Of a DNA stretch of 64,000 bases, positions 43,739 through 51,690 are shown in pieces. A program made the position numbers and the translations under genes. The DNA comes from Polyangia bacterium (GTDB lineage Bacteria > Myxococcota_A > Polyangia > Nannocystales > Nannocystaceae), in assembly GCA_030430565.1 (NCBI GenBank), contig JAUIKS010000036.1:1-64000 (forward strand). The letters run 5' to 3'. The first letter of the stretch is position 1; every line of letters starts with the position of its first letter. Under the pieces are notes generated by a model. That model ran no database searches, was not told where the DNA came from, and saw only the letters and a program-made list of their open reading frames with translations.

Positions 43739-45298
43739 TCACGCCTGCTCCGACCCTCGCTCGGGGCGGTTGAGGACGCGGAAGTTGAGCACGTCGAAGC
43801 CGCCGCCGTAGTGGGCGTCCCAGTCGAAGTCGCTGCTCCGGTTCTCGCGCCCGAAGGCCTCGAGCATCGCGCGGGCCTCGTCGCGCTCGCGGTCGGGCGA
43901 TGACCTCGACGCGCGCGCGTCGGGGCCCAGCCCCTCGGCCTCGGCCCGCGTCTTGCGGCGCGCGCCCTGACCGAAGAGCGCGCCGCTTGGGAGGCGAAAG
44001 GTCGAGACGGTCCGAAAGGTCAGGCTGATCCGCTCGCCGCGCTCGCGCAGCTCGTCCGCCCGCTTCTCCCGCGCCGGCCGCTTGTCCTGGCGGATCGCGT
44101 GCATGTAGGCGCGGTTGGTCTCCCAGCCCAGCACGAACAGCGAGTTGTGGGGCAGCTCGACGCGCCGCGAGGGGAACTGGTGTGTCCCATCGGGCATGTA
44201 TACGCGATCCTTCGAGCGCAGCTGCATCGTCCGCGTCGCGCCGAGGCTGAGGTTGATGATCGCGCTGCCGCGCTCGATGTCGAGGGTCTTGTCGGCGTGC
44301 GGGCTGATGTAGCTCACCCCGTCTTGGTAGCGCTGAATCAGCGCGTGGTTGAAGCGCTGACCGAGTCGCGCCTCGACGGCCCGGCGCAGCGCGTCGGCGG
44401 TCTTCGTCCACGGCACCAGCGGGGGCTGCTCGTCGGCGGGGTGGCGGTAGACGGGCTCGACGCCGTCGTCGACGGTCCCCTGGATCGAGATCCCGCGGGG
44501 CACGGCGCCGCCGCGGTGGTGCATCGTCTGCCACTCGATCTCGCCCCGCAGCGCCGAGAACGCGGCCGCGGCGAGTTCGGGGGGGAGCGCGCCGTAGTGC
44601 ACCTCGCTGTCGCCCGCGCCGAGCCCACGGCGCACGCCTGACCACGAGGTCAGCAGCTGCGCGCTCGTCGACAGCGCGCCGTAGCGCTCGGCGATCGCGT
44701 CCAGTCCGCTCCGCCTGCGCGCGCGCGTGGTCGCGCCGACGCAGTCGGTGATCGCCGTGACCTCGTAGCCGAGGAAGAACGCGTCCGCGGCGGTCGCTTG
44801 CACGCAGATGTCGGCGAGCACGCCGCAGAGCAGCACGCGCTGGACCCCGCGCCGCCGGAGCTGGTCATGGAGACCTGTCTCGGAGAACGAGGAGTAGCGG
44901 GTCTTCGTCACCCGCAGGTCGCCCGCGCGGATCATCTCCGCGACTGCGGGGTGCAGCGCGGCGCCAGCGGTCCCCGGCGCGCAGCAGGGGCGCCCGGCGT
45001 GACCGCCGGCGAGGCGATCGTCGTTCATCGGGACGCCCCGAAAGCGCGCGCCGGCGGGCCTGGGCGGCCGCAGCGGCGCCGGGGGCAGCTCACGCGCGGG
45101 GTACTCGCTGCGGATCCAGACGATCGCGCAGCCGCGCGCGCGCGCCGTGTCGACGACCGCGGCGAGCGGGCCGACCAGCGCCTCGCCGTCGATCGGCTGC
45201 TTCAACATGCCCCCTGGGGACAAGAACTCGCGCTGCATGTCGACCACGAGCAGCGCGGTCGAGGGTCCGTGGGGAGGAGGGGGGGACTCGGCGTTCAT
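43739..45298 (-). CDS. Isochorismatase-like hydrolase fused to AlkB-like 2OG-Fe(II) dioxygenase
   Basis: 519 residues with two enzymes in one chain. Residues 1-205 are a cysteine hydrolase of the isochorismatase/nicotinamidase type: Asp20 (LLVVDMQREF), Lys132 (VTKTRYSSF) and Cys165 (VLADICVQATA) form the triad. Residues about 225-430 are AlkB-like: the HxD pair is His334/Asp336 (SPHADKT), the distal His is in AYMHAI, and RISLTFR is the RxxxxxR 2-oxoglutarate motif. The tail is charged. AlkB enzymes demethylate alkylated nucleic acids or proteins. What links the two activities is unknown. The start is the ATG at 45298. Confidence 0.88.
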   Translation of the reverse strand: MNAESPPPPHGPSTALLVVDMQREFLSPGGMLKQPIDGEALVGPLAAVVDTARARGCAIVWIRSEYPARELPPAPLRPPRPAGARFRGVPMNDDRLAGGHAGRPCCAPGTAGAALHPAVAEMIRAGDLRVTKTRYSSFSETGLHDQLRRRGVQRVLLCGVLADICVQATAADAFFLGYEVTAITDCVGATTRARRRSGLDAIAERYGALSTSAQLLTSWSGVRRGLGAGDSEVHYGALPPELAAAAFSALRGEIEWQTMHHRGGAVPRGISIQGTVDDGVEPVYRHPADEQPPLVPWTKTADALRRAVEARLGQRFNHALIQRYQDGVSYISPHADKTLDIERGSAIINLSLGATRTMQLRSKDRVYMPDGTHQFPSRRVELPHNSLFVLGWETNRAYMHAIRQDKRPAREKRADELRERGERISLTFRTVSTFRLPSGALFGQGARRKTRAEAEGLGPDARASRSSPDRERDEARAMLEAFGRENRSSDFDWDAHYGGGFDVLNFRVLNRPERGSEQA

Positions 45299-45461
45299 GC
45301 CAGCGCGCAGGGGAGTCGCATCGTAGCAGAGCCGTCGGGGCTGGAGCGGCGGCGCGTCGCGAGCGGCCTCCGTCGAAGCAATAAACCGTGTACTTAGGGA
45401 CAGCTTCGGGCGCCGCGTTCGCGTACTTCGCGGCGCGCGTCAGGGGCGATACCATGTCGTC

Positions 45462-46088
45462 ATGAACATTCGTTGCCTACCTTGGACTGCTTGGCTCGCG
45501 CTCGCGTTCGCGCCCGCGCTCGGCTGCGCTGACGACGGCGGTGGCACCACGTCCACGACGGACGGCGTCACGACCGTAGAGGACACGACGAGCCAGACGT
45601 CGTTCGGTGAAACGTGCAACAGCGACGGCTGCCCATACCCGTACGGCGATGGCGACGGCGATGGCGACGGCGATGGTGATGGAGACGGAGATGGAGACGG
45701 AGACGGCGACGGCGACGGAGACGGCGATGGAGACGGCGACGGCGATGGAGACGGCGACGGAGATGGAGACGGCGACGGAGACGGCGATGGAGACGGCGAC
45801 GGAGACGGCGACGGCGACTGCGCTGGTCTCGATGAGCAGGCCTGCGAGGCGGATCCGCAGTGCATCGGTCTGAACGGCCAGGAGATCCTGCCGCTCGGCG
45901 GCGGCGGCCAGGGCTACTGCCTCGGCCCCACCGAGTTCTTGTTCTGCATCGCCGCCGAGCGCGGCTGTTTGCCAGCGACGGCGACGATCTGCGCGGGTGA
46001 TCAGATCTGGGAGGCGTGGTCCCAGTGCCCGCTACCTCCCGAGTTCACGCCCTGCGAGTCGCCCGGCATGGTTCAGGACGCTTGTTGA
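45462..46088 (+). CDS. Lipoprotein with 29 Gly-Asp repeats
   Basis: 208 residues. The signal peptide ends at lipobox ALGC (Cys22). A Thr/Asp-rich linker is followed by 29 Gly-Asp units (62-119) and a Cys-containing C-terminal domain of about 90 residues (CAGLDEQACEADPQCIG ...). GD repeats are highly acidic and could bind calcium or act as a long spacer from the outer membrane; both are inference. This style is common in Nannocystaceae surface lipoproteins. Function is not recognised. Confidence 0.85.
   Translation: MNIRCLPWTAWLALAFAPALGCADDGGGTTSTTDGVTTVEDTTSQTSFGETCNSDGCPYPYGDGDGDGDGDGDGDGDGDGDGDGDGDGDGDGDGDGDGDGDGDGDGDGDGDGDGDGDGDCAGLDEQACEADPQCIGLNGQEILPLGGGGQGYCLGPTEFLFCIAAERGCLPATATICAGDQIWEAWSQCPLPPEFTPCESPGMVQDAC
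45645..45818 (+). repeat. 29 x 6-bp tandem repeat (GGN GAY) encoding poly(Gly-Asp)
   Basis: An uninterrupted array of 29 hexamers, with synonymous variation between GGC/GGA/GGT and GAC/GAT. The shuffled synonymous codons show that the protein repeat is under selection while slippage is partly damped. Confidence 0.97.
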
Positions 46089-46190
46089 GTGATCAGGTTT
46101 CTCCTTTATTATCAATGGGTTGTGTTGACTCGGCGGGGCGAGGTGGTTTCTTTTTGACGGGGGACACCTGGACTCCGTAGGTTGTGGATC
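46089..46190. other. Short AT-richer spacer between two lipoprotein genes
   Basis: Contains a weak promoter-like pair, TTGACG at 46154-46159 and GTAGGT at 46177-46182 with 17 bp between, reading into the next gene. I see no clear terminator for the upstream gene. Confidence 0.3.
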
Positions 46191-46964
46191 ATGATCGAAT
46201 TCGCGCGTCTCCCCCTCGCCCCGCTGGTCTTCTCGCTGGTGATCGCCTGCAGCAACTCGGGCGGCATGACCGCGGGCGGCGACAGCGACAGCGACGGCAC
46301 CACCAGCTCGAGCGGGACCACGGCGAGCGCCTCCAGCAGCTCTACGTCGAGCTCCGGCGGTACGACCTCGCAGCCCGGTACGACCTCACAACCCGGTACG
46401 ACCTCGCAGCCCGGTACGACCTCGCAGCCCGGGACCACCGACGCGACGACCGGCGGGATGACGACCGACCCCAGCACCACGATGGCGGACACCAGCGGCA
46501 CGACGACGGGCGACAGCGACACCGCGACGACCGGCGAGGAGGAGCTGCTCGAGTGCCTGTCGGGCGACATCATGGAGAAGGCCGGCGACAACGTGATGGA
46601 GTTCTACGGCGCGCCGTGCATGTCGGACGACGACTGCATCCCGCTGATCGGGCCCGACGCGATCTGCATCCCCAACATCCTCGAGGTGTACGACGCGCCA
46701 GGTGGGTACTGCACGCGGCCGTGCGAGCAGCCCGATGATGAGACGCTCGAGTCGCCCAATTACGCGGGCTGCAAGGCGGGCGGGACCGCCTCGTGCATCG
46801 GCGTCAACGGCCTGTTCACGGCCTGCGCGTTCCCGTGCACCAGCAGCGATCAGTGCCACCGCGAGGGCTACGTGTGCCGCACGGTCCCGCTCGTCAACAG
46901 CGAGCAGAAGTACTGCCTGATGCCCGACGCCTGCTGCATCGCCGAGGACGGCTGCGACTTCTGA
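46191..46964 (+). CDS. Cys-containing lipoprotein with Ser/Thr-rich stalk
   Basis: 257 residues from the ATG at 46191. Lipobox VIAC gives Cys20. Residues 21-115 are Ser/Thr/Gly-rich and hold four exact TTSQPG hexapeptides. The C-terminal 140 residues contain a dozen cysteines (APCMSDDDCIPLIG, YCTRPCEQPDDE, FPCTSSDQCHREGYVC), a disulfide-rich module seen in myxobacterial surface lipoproteins. It is probably an exposed outer-membrane lipoprotein; no function is recognised. Confidence 0.85.
   Translation: MIEFARLPLAPLVFSLVIACSNSGGMTAGGDSDSDGTTSSSGTTASASSSSTSSSGGTTSQPGTTSQPGTTSQPGTTSQPGTTDATTGGMTTDPSTTMADTSGTTTGDSDTATTGEEELLECLSGDIMEKAGDNVMEFYGAPCMSDDDCIPLIGPDAICIPNILEVYDAPGGYCTRPCEQPDDETLESPNYAGCKAGGTASCIGVNGLFTACAFPCTSSDQCHREGYVCRTVPLVNSEQKYCLMPDACCIAEDGCDF
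46362..46433 (+). repeat. Four 18-bp tandem repeats encoding TTSQPG
   Basis: Units begin at 46362, 46380, 46398 and 46416 with the sequence ACGACCTCGCAGCCCGGT; unit 2 differs at two bases and unit 4 ends in G. They lengthen the stalk of the lipoprotein. Confidence 0.95.
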
Positions 46965-46969
46965 CCCGT

Positions 46970-47009
46970 CGCGTGTATGTGCACGCGTGCATGTGCACGC
47001 GCGCGCGCG
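46970..47009. other. 40-bp perfect alternating pyrimidine-purine tract (Z-DNA-prone)
   Basis: Every step alternates Y-R, from the C at 46970 through the G at 47009, and it ends in a (CG)n run. It includes the palindrome GCACGCGTGC (46981-46990). It starts 6 bp after a lipoprotein stop and lies 113 bp before the next gene. Confidence 0.8.
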
Positions 47010-47122
47010 AAACTGAACGAGAGGTCATGGCGGCGCTGCCTCGCGCGCGCAAGCGACCGCCTCGCGCGCGCGCGTCTTGATACAGTGGCGCCCGGTAGAC
47101 AGCGTCACCGGGAGAGACATCG

Positions 47123-47713
47123 ATGGGCAGTGCACAGAAGACGAAGCGAAAGATCGAGCGGCTCGAGCGGCGACGCGACGCCCTCAAGCAGCGGCTCGAC
47201 GGCGTGGAGCGCTGGGATGAGGTGCGGAACAAGGCCATGGGCGAGATCGTCGAGGCGGCCAACGAGAAGTGGCCCGGCATCACAGACGACGAGCTGATCG
47301 AGAAGGTCAAGGAGGAGCTCGATCGTCGCATCGAGCCGGAGTCGAAGGTGTGGGAGACGATCTCGGACTTCGGGATCCGGCTGTCGGTCGACATCGCGGT
47401 GCTCTACGTCCGCAACCGCAAGAAGGCGCTCGAGCGACGGATCAAGTTTCTGAACAAGCGGATCGCGCGGCAGCACCGGCGCCTGCGCAACCAGCTCGGG
47501 AGCAGCGGCCCGACGTCCTTCAGCGATGACGAGGCGGCGCCCGTGGTGTTCGCTTCGACGGGCGCCGAGTCGGGCACCACGCTCGCGGCGCTGGCTCGCC
47601 GCGTCGAGCGGCTCGAGTCGCTGGTGGACGCGCTCGCGGCCGAGCATGACGCGTTCGAGGATGATCTCGAGCTCGAGCTCGACGACGAGCTAGAGGCCGA
47701 GGCCGCGAGCTAG
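47123..47713 (+). CDS. Basic coiled-coil protein of unknown function
   Basis: 196 residues, ATG preceded by GGGAGAGAC. The N-terminal helix (1-35) is Lys/Arg-rich, a mid segment (KWPGITDDELIEKVKEELD) is acidic, and residues 95-125 are a very basic helix (RNRKKALERRIKFLNKRIAR). The end is an acidic helix ending DDLELELDDELEAEAAS. No signal peptide or family is recognised. Heptad-like spacing suggests oligomerisation, and the basic helices could bind nucleic acid; that is inference. Confidence 0.75.
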   Translation: MGSAQKTKRKIERLERRRDALKQRLDGVERWDEVRNKAMGEIVEAANEKWPGITDDELIEKVKEELDRRIEPESKVWETISDFGIRLSVDIAVLYVRNRKKALERRIKFLNKRIARQHRRLRNQLGSSGPTSFSDDEAAPVVFASTGAESGTTLAALARRVERLESLVDALAAEHDAFEDDLELELDDELEAEAAS

Positions 47714-47763
47714 CCGGCCGGCCGGCGCGCTCGTGAGGCGTGCTCAGCGCGTGGCGGATAAAC

Positions 47764-47798
47764 GAAGAGCCCGTCGCTCATGGAGCGACGGGCTCTTG
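47764..47798 (-). terminator. Rho-independent-type terminator after tRNA-Asn
   Basis: A perfect 14-bp stem (AAGAGCCCGTCGCT at 47765-47778 with its complement at 47784-47797) and a 5-nt loop. On the minus strand it lies directly after the tRNA and is followed by a short T-rich stretch (CGTTTATCC). It may also stop the plus-strand gene ending at 47713. Confidence 0.8.
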
Positions 47799-47801
47799 AA
47801 G

Positions 47802-47874
47802 CTCCGGCAACAGGACTCGAACCTGTGACAAGTCGGTTAACAGCCGACTGCTCTACCAACTGAGCTATGCCGGA
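47802..47874 (-). tRNA. tRNA-Asn (GTT anticodon)
   Basis: 73 nt folding as a full cloverleaf. The acceptor arms TCCGGCA/TGCCGGA pair over 7 bp, the D-loop has AGCTCAGTTGGTAGAGCA, the anticodon loop is CTGTTAA (GTT, Asn), and the T-loop is GTTCGAGTC. The discriminator is G73, as expected for Asn. CCA is not encoded. Confidence 0.97.
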
Positions 47875-47901
47875 ATGGACCTTCTTTGCGAAGGGGCGTG
47901 A

Positions 47902-47930
47902 GATGTACCGCCGTGTTGGCGCGGCGTCAA
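47902..47930 (-). promoter_or_regulatory. Promoter of tRNA-Asn
   Basis: On the minus strand TTGACG (47930-47925) and TACATC (47907-47902) are 17 bp apart, and the -10 box ends 28 nt before the tRNA 5' end. Confidence 0.55.
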
Positions 47931-48168
47931 GCGTCGACGTGGATTCGGCTTCAGTGAGAAAAATATCGGGTTTTCGGCGCGCCGAGACCGGGGCTGCGGC
48001 GAGCCCGCGCGGGGCCCCCGAGGGCATTTCCGGACGCGGCCGAGGCGAGGACGTCGACGCTTCAAGGAGCCCGTCCGCGCTGGTTTGCTAGATTGCGGCG
48101 CGGGCGAAGTCGGCCCGGCCGGCGGGCCTACCTCTTCGCCCGAGCGGCGACAAACGAGCTGGGTTTCC

Positions 48169-49497
48169 ATGATCCTCACCGGCACGCTGTATGCGGTTCT
48201 CCTTGTAACGCCGAGCGGCGGCGCGAACCCGCGGAGCGCGGACGCGCCGACCGCCGTCACCGCCGACGCGCCTGCGGTGACGCGCGGTGACGCGACGGTC
48301 ACCGCGACGGTCACGGTGGAGGAGGAGGCGGGCGAGCCCCCGCCGCCCGCCGACGCCCGGCCGGTCGTCGTGTACACCGACGAGCACGGCGGGCTCCGGT
48401 TCCGCACGGGGCCGCGCTCGTCGCTGCGCGTCGGCGGCTGGGTCGATCTGTTCTACGGCTTCAACTTCAACCAGCCGAGCAACGGGATCAACAATTTCCT
48501 GGCCTTCAACAACCGGCACAACGCGCTGACGCTGCAGAACCTCGCGCTCGACACGAGCTTCGACTCGCCCTACGTCTCGGCCCGCGTGGCCCTTCAGGCA
48601 GGTCACGCGCCGAACACCTACTACAGCGCGGGCGAGCCGGACCTGCCGGGCTCGCCGGGCGCGGGCGCCAGCGACGCGGCGCTGTGGCGCTACCTGCAGC
48701 AGGCCTACATCACGGGGCACCTGCCGACCAAGGTGCCGGTCGACATCGACGCGGGCCTGTTCCTCTCGCCGCTCGGGCCCGAGAGCCTGGCGACGTATCA
48801 GAACTGGTCGTACTCGCACTCGCCGATGTTCTTCTCGCTGCCGTTTTATCACGTGGGCGTGCGCGCCGGCATCTCGCTCACGCCGGAGCACTTCCTGCGC
48901 CTCGGCGTCTACAACGGCTGGAACAACGTCGTCGACAACAACAAAGAGAAGTCGATGGCGCTCGAGTACGCCTACACGACCGGGCGCGCGACGATCGGCG
49001 CGGTGTACTTCACCGGCGTCGAGCGCCCCGACAAGGCGCCCGAGGGGCGGGCGTGGCGGCACACCATCGACACCTACGCGATCGTCGGGCTGGGCGAGCG
49101 AGTCGAGCTGCTGCTGCGGCCGACGGCGGGCTTCGAGCCGAACAACTTCGGCGTCTCGCACTGGTACGGGGGCAACGTCGCGCTCCGCGTGCGCGCGCTC
49201 GACTGGCTGTACCTGCACGCGCGCGGCTCGCTGCTGCGCGAGTACTGGGCGGAGAGCGAGGACGGCGTGGCCGCGCCGATCGTGCTGCCCTCGCCGTGGC
49301 AGGCCGAGGCGACCGGCACCGTCGACTTCCGCGTGCTCGACCACCTCTCGATCAAGCTCGAGTACCGCCACGATCACGCGCGCGGCGACGTGTTCTTCTA
49401 CGACGAGGTCGCGGGCGCGGGCACGCCCGAGGATCCCTACGTGCCCAACCTCGACTACCAGAACACGCTCACGCTCGGCCTCGTCGCGTACTTCTGA
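48169..49497 (+). CDS. Outer-membrane porin-like beta-barrel (BBP2 / putative porin family)
   Basis: About 442 residues from the ATG at 48169, which begins a short signal peptide (MILTGTLYAVLLVTPSGGA); the upstream in-frame TTG at 48085 would add 28 residues. After an Ala/Thr/Val/Pro-rich linker, the region LRVGGWVDLFYGFNFNQPSN begins the barrel. FYHVGVRAGISLTPEHFLRLG, LGVYNGWNNVVDNN and a final aromatic (VAYF) are typical of the outer-membrane BBP2 family. It probably allows diffusion of small solutes; substrate unknown. Confidence 0.8.
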   Translation: MILTGTLYAVLLVTPSGGANPRSADAPTAVTADAPAVTRGDATVTATVTVEEEAGEPPPPADARPVVVYTDEHGGLRFRTGPRSSLRVGGWVDLFYGFNFNQPSNGINNFLAFNNRHNALTLQNLALDTSFDSPYVSARVALQAGHAPNTYYSAGEPDLPGSPGAGASDAALWRYLQQAYITGHLPTKVPVDIDAGLFLSPLGPESLATYQNWSYSHSPMFFSLPFYHVGVRAGISLTPEHFLRLGVYNGWNNVVDNNKEKSMALEYAYTTGRATIGAVYFTGVERPDKAPEGRAWRHTIDTYAIVGLGERVELLLRPTAGFEPNNFGVSHWYGGNVALRVRALDWLYLHARGSLLREYWAESEDGVAAPIVLPSPWQAEATGTVDFRVLDHLSIKLEYRHDHARGDVFFYDEVAGAGTPEDPYVPNLDYQNTLTLGLVAYF

Positions 49498-49702
49498 CGC
49501 GCGGATCTGCCAGCGAGCGCCCTCGGGCGCGGCCGCTCGCGCGCGTTTTCTATATGTTTATAAATACATGTATGAAGAGACATGGTGGTTGAGCGGCTTC
49601 GACCCGCCGGATCGCGCGCGCGGCTCGATACCGCGAGCGCGGCGGCCCGCCTGAGCCTGTCGCGCCCCGGCCCGCTCGTGTAGCATCAAAGTTCGCGAGC
49701 TT
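49498..49702. other. Intergenic region with AT-rich patch and short ACATG hairpin
   Basis: A G+C-rich start is followed by TTTTCTATATGTTTATAAAT and an imperfect hairpin with arms CATGT and ACATG around 49567-49584. It could hold the porin terminator and the promoter of the next gene, but no clear -35/-10 pair is seen. Confidence 0.3.
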
Positions 49703-51679
49703 GTGGGGATGGAGCGGTTCGAGCTGAGGATCTCGCGCGCGGGCGAGGCCGTGCGGGTCGCGGCGGCGGGGCAGCCCGCGCGGACGCTCTCGTGGTCGAT
49801 CGGGCAGCTCGTCGAGCTCGGGCGGGCGCTCGCGAGCTGCGCCGGCCCGCTGACCCCCGCGCTGCGCGAGGCGGGCGCGCGCCTGTTCGTCGAGCTGCTC
49901 GGCCCCGACGCCGCGCGCCTGCTCGAGCGCCTCGCGAGCTGGCGGTCAGGCCCGCCGGTCGCGCTCGTGTGGATCGCGCTCGACGAGGCGCGGCTGCACG
50001 AGGTCCCGTGGGAGCTGATGGCGCACCCGCGCGTCCCCGGGGAGACGCTCGGCGCGAGCCCGGCGGCCGCGGTCGTCCGCGCGGCCGCGCGACGCGGCGA
50101 CGTGACGCCGCGCGTGCTCACGGGGCCGCTGCGCGTGCTGCCGGTGATCCCCGACGCGGCCGCGGCGACGCGATTCGAATCCTCGATGGAGGAGGCGCGG
50201 GAGCGCGGCGAGGCGCTGCTCGAGCCCGCGATCACGCGGGAGCAGGCAGGCGGGGCCGAGCGCTTCCTGGCGAGCCTGCGCGGCCGCGTGGGCCCTCACG
50301 TCCTCCACTACACGGGGACCGGCTCGGCCCGCGGGCGTCCGCGGGTGCAGCTCGCGGAGCGACACGGTCGGCCCTCGTGGATCGACGTCGAGCAGATCGC
50401 GGCGGCGCTGGGGAGCACGAGGTTTCGCGAGGCGCTGCGGCTGGTGGTCCTCGACACCCGCGAGCGCGCGCTCGCCTCAGACTTCGCGAGCGCGGCGGCG
50501 GCGCTGCTCGCGGAGCACGGCGTCGACGCGACGCTCGCGTATCTGTGGCGCGTCGAGCACGGGCACGCCGAGCGGCTGTGCGAGGCGCTCTACGAGCGGC
50601 TGTGCGCGGCGGAGCGCGGCCAGGTCGACGTCGCCGCGGCGCTCGCCCACGCGCGCGCCTCGCTGAAGGAGTCCGCGGCGGCCGCCTACGCGCCCGTGCT
50701 GTACCTGCGCGGGCCCCAGACCGCGCTGTTCGAGCGCGAGCCCGAGGCGCCGGCGCGGGGCGGCGTGATCGCGGCGCAGCCGGGCAGGCTGCTCGCGGGG
50801 CCATGTTCGCTGATCCTGGGCGATCGCGGCGTCGCGGCGGCGCGCGGCTACCCGCGGGTGATGGAGCGGCTGATCCACGCGCTCAACCAAGACGAGGTCG
50901 CGCGCGCCGAGCTCGGCGGGACGCTCGGGATGCAGAAGCTGTCGCTGCCGGTGCTCGCCCAGCGCTTCATGCTGCGCTTCGGCGGCGAGGCGCTGCGCAA
51001 GCTGCTGGCGACCGTCGCCTACGAGGCGAGCTCGCACGCCGGCGGCCCGGTGCCGATCGTGATCGACGCGGTCGCGCTGGCGCTTCGGCCAGGTCTCCAC
51101 GTCTCGCTGCACTGGCTCCCCGATCTCGAGCGAGCGCTCGCGCAGCACAACCCCGGGGCCGAGATCATCTCGGTCCTGCCCGGTCGCGTCGGCGACGAGC
51201 TCACGCCTCGAGTCGCGCGCCGGCCCGCGGGCGCGAGCGGCTGGGTCGAGGACCCGGCGCTGCAGCGCCTCGACGCGGTGGTGGGGGCCGCGGCGGAGGC
51301 CTTCGTGGTCCTGCGGCCGCTCGGCGGCGGCAGCCCGCTGCCGAGCAGCCCGCCGAGCCGGACGATCCTCTGCGAGGACGACTTCGCGATCGGCCCGCGC
51401 TGGCGCGATGACTGGGCGGCGGCGCTGCGCGGGCTGCTCGCGTCGCGACCCAGCTTGTTCATCGGCGTCGCGGCGCTCGACTGGGATCATCGCGGGATCC
51501 TGCGCTGGCTGTTCAGCGGCAGCCCGGCGCCGCGCGGGAGCGTCGCGCTGGTCTCTGACGAGACCGGGCAGTGCGAGCGCGACGCGTGGCTGCAGCACGG
51601 CGGCGGGTTGGGAGAGGGCTTTCACGTCGAGCTGATCGCGCGGCACGAGTCGGAGCTCGTCGACGTGCTCGCGGGGTGA
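49703..51679 (+). CDS. CHAT-like (catalytic Cys lost) plus SIR2-like domain protein
   Basis: 658 residues from the GTG at 49703 (ATG at 49709 also possible). The first ~345 residues follow the CHAT caspase-like layout: LHEVPWELMAHP near 98, and the catalytic His202 in HVLHYTGTG. The usual 'VVLNACES' segment reads VVLDTRER, so the catalytic Cys is Arg253. From about 365 a SIR2-like domain follows: CSLILGDRGVAAARGYPRVM resembles the NAD-binding start, and SLFIGVAALDWDHRGILRWL the C-terminal 'FLGYSLxDWxxR' motif. Its usual Gly-Ser-Gly binding loop is altered. It lies 11 nt before the nSTAND gene and may be the effector or decoy of a two-gene conflict system. Confidence 0.7.
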   Translation: MGMERFELRISRAGEAVRVAAAGQPARTLSWSIGQLVELGRALASCAGPLTPALREAGARLFVELLGPDAARLLERLASWRSGPPVALVWIALDEARLHEVPWELMAHPRVPGETLGASPAAAVVRAAARRGDVTPRVLTGPLRVLPVIPDAAAATRFESSMEEARERGEALLEPAITREQAGGAERFLASLRGRVGPHVLHYTGTGSARGRPRVQLAERHGRPSWIDVEQIAAALGSTRFREALRLVVLDTRERALASDFASAAAALLAEHGVDATLAYLWRVEHGHAERLCEALYERLCAAERGQVDVAAALAHARASLKESAAAAYAPVLYLRGPQTALFEREPEAPARGGVIAAQPGRLLAGPCSLILGDRGVAAARGYPRVMERLIHALNQDEVARAELGGTLGMQKLSLPVLAQRFMLRFGGEALRKLLATVAYEASSHAGGPVPIVIDAVALALRPGLHVSLHWLPDLERALAQHNPGAEIISVLPGRVGDELTPRVARRPAGASGWVEDPALQRLDAVVGAAAEAFVVLRPLGGGSPLPSSPPSRTILCEDDFAIGPRWRDDWAAALRGLLASRPSLFIGVAALDWDHRGILRWLFSGSPAPRGSVALVSDETGQCERDAWLQHGGGLGEGFHVELIARHESELVDVLAG

Positions 51680-51690
51680 GGAGACGAGTC

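Noticed and set aside
45645..45818. Repeat array considered as CRISPR or a minus-strand Ser-Pro repeat protein.
   Set aside because: There are no spacers and the 6-bp unit is coding. The plus frame has a lipoprotein signal, whereas the minus product is a pure Ser-Pro artefact.
47802..47874. The tRNA-Asn as an integration site of a genomic island.
   Set aside because: No integrase gene and no second copy of the tRNA 3' end was noticed in the window.
49540..49590. AT-rich patch as a replication origin or attachment site.
   Set aside because: No DnaA boxes, no repeats of an att type, and no integrase nearby.
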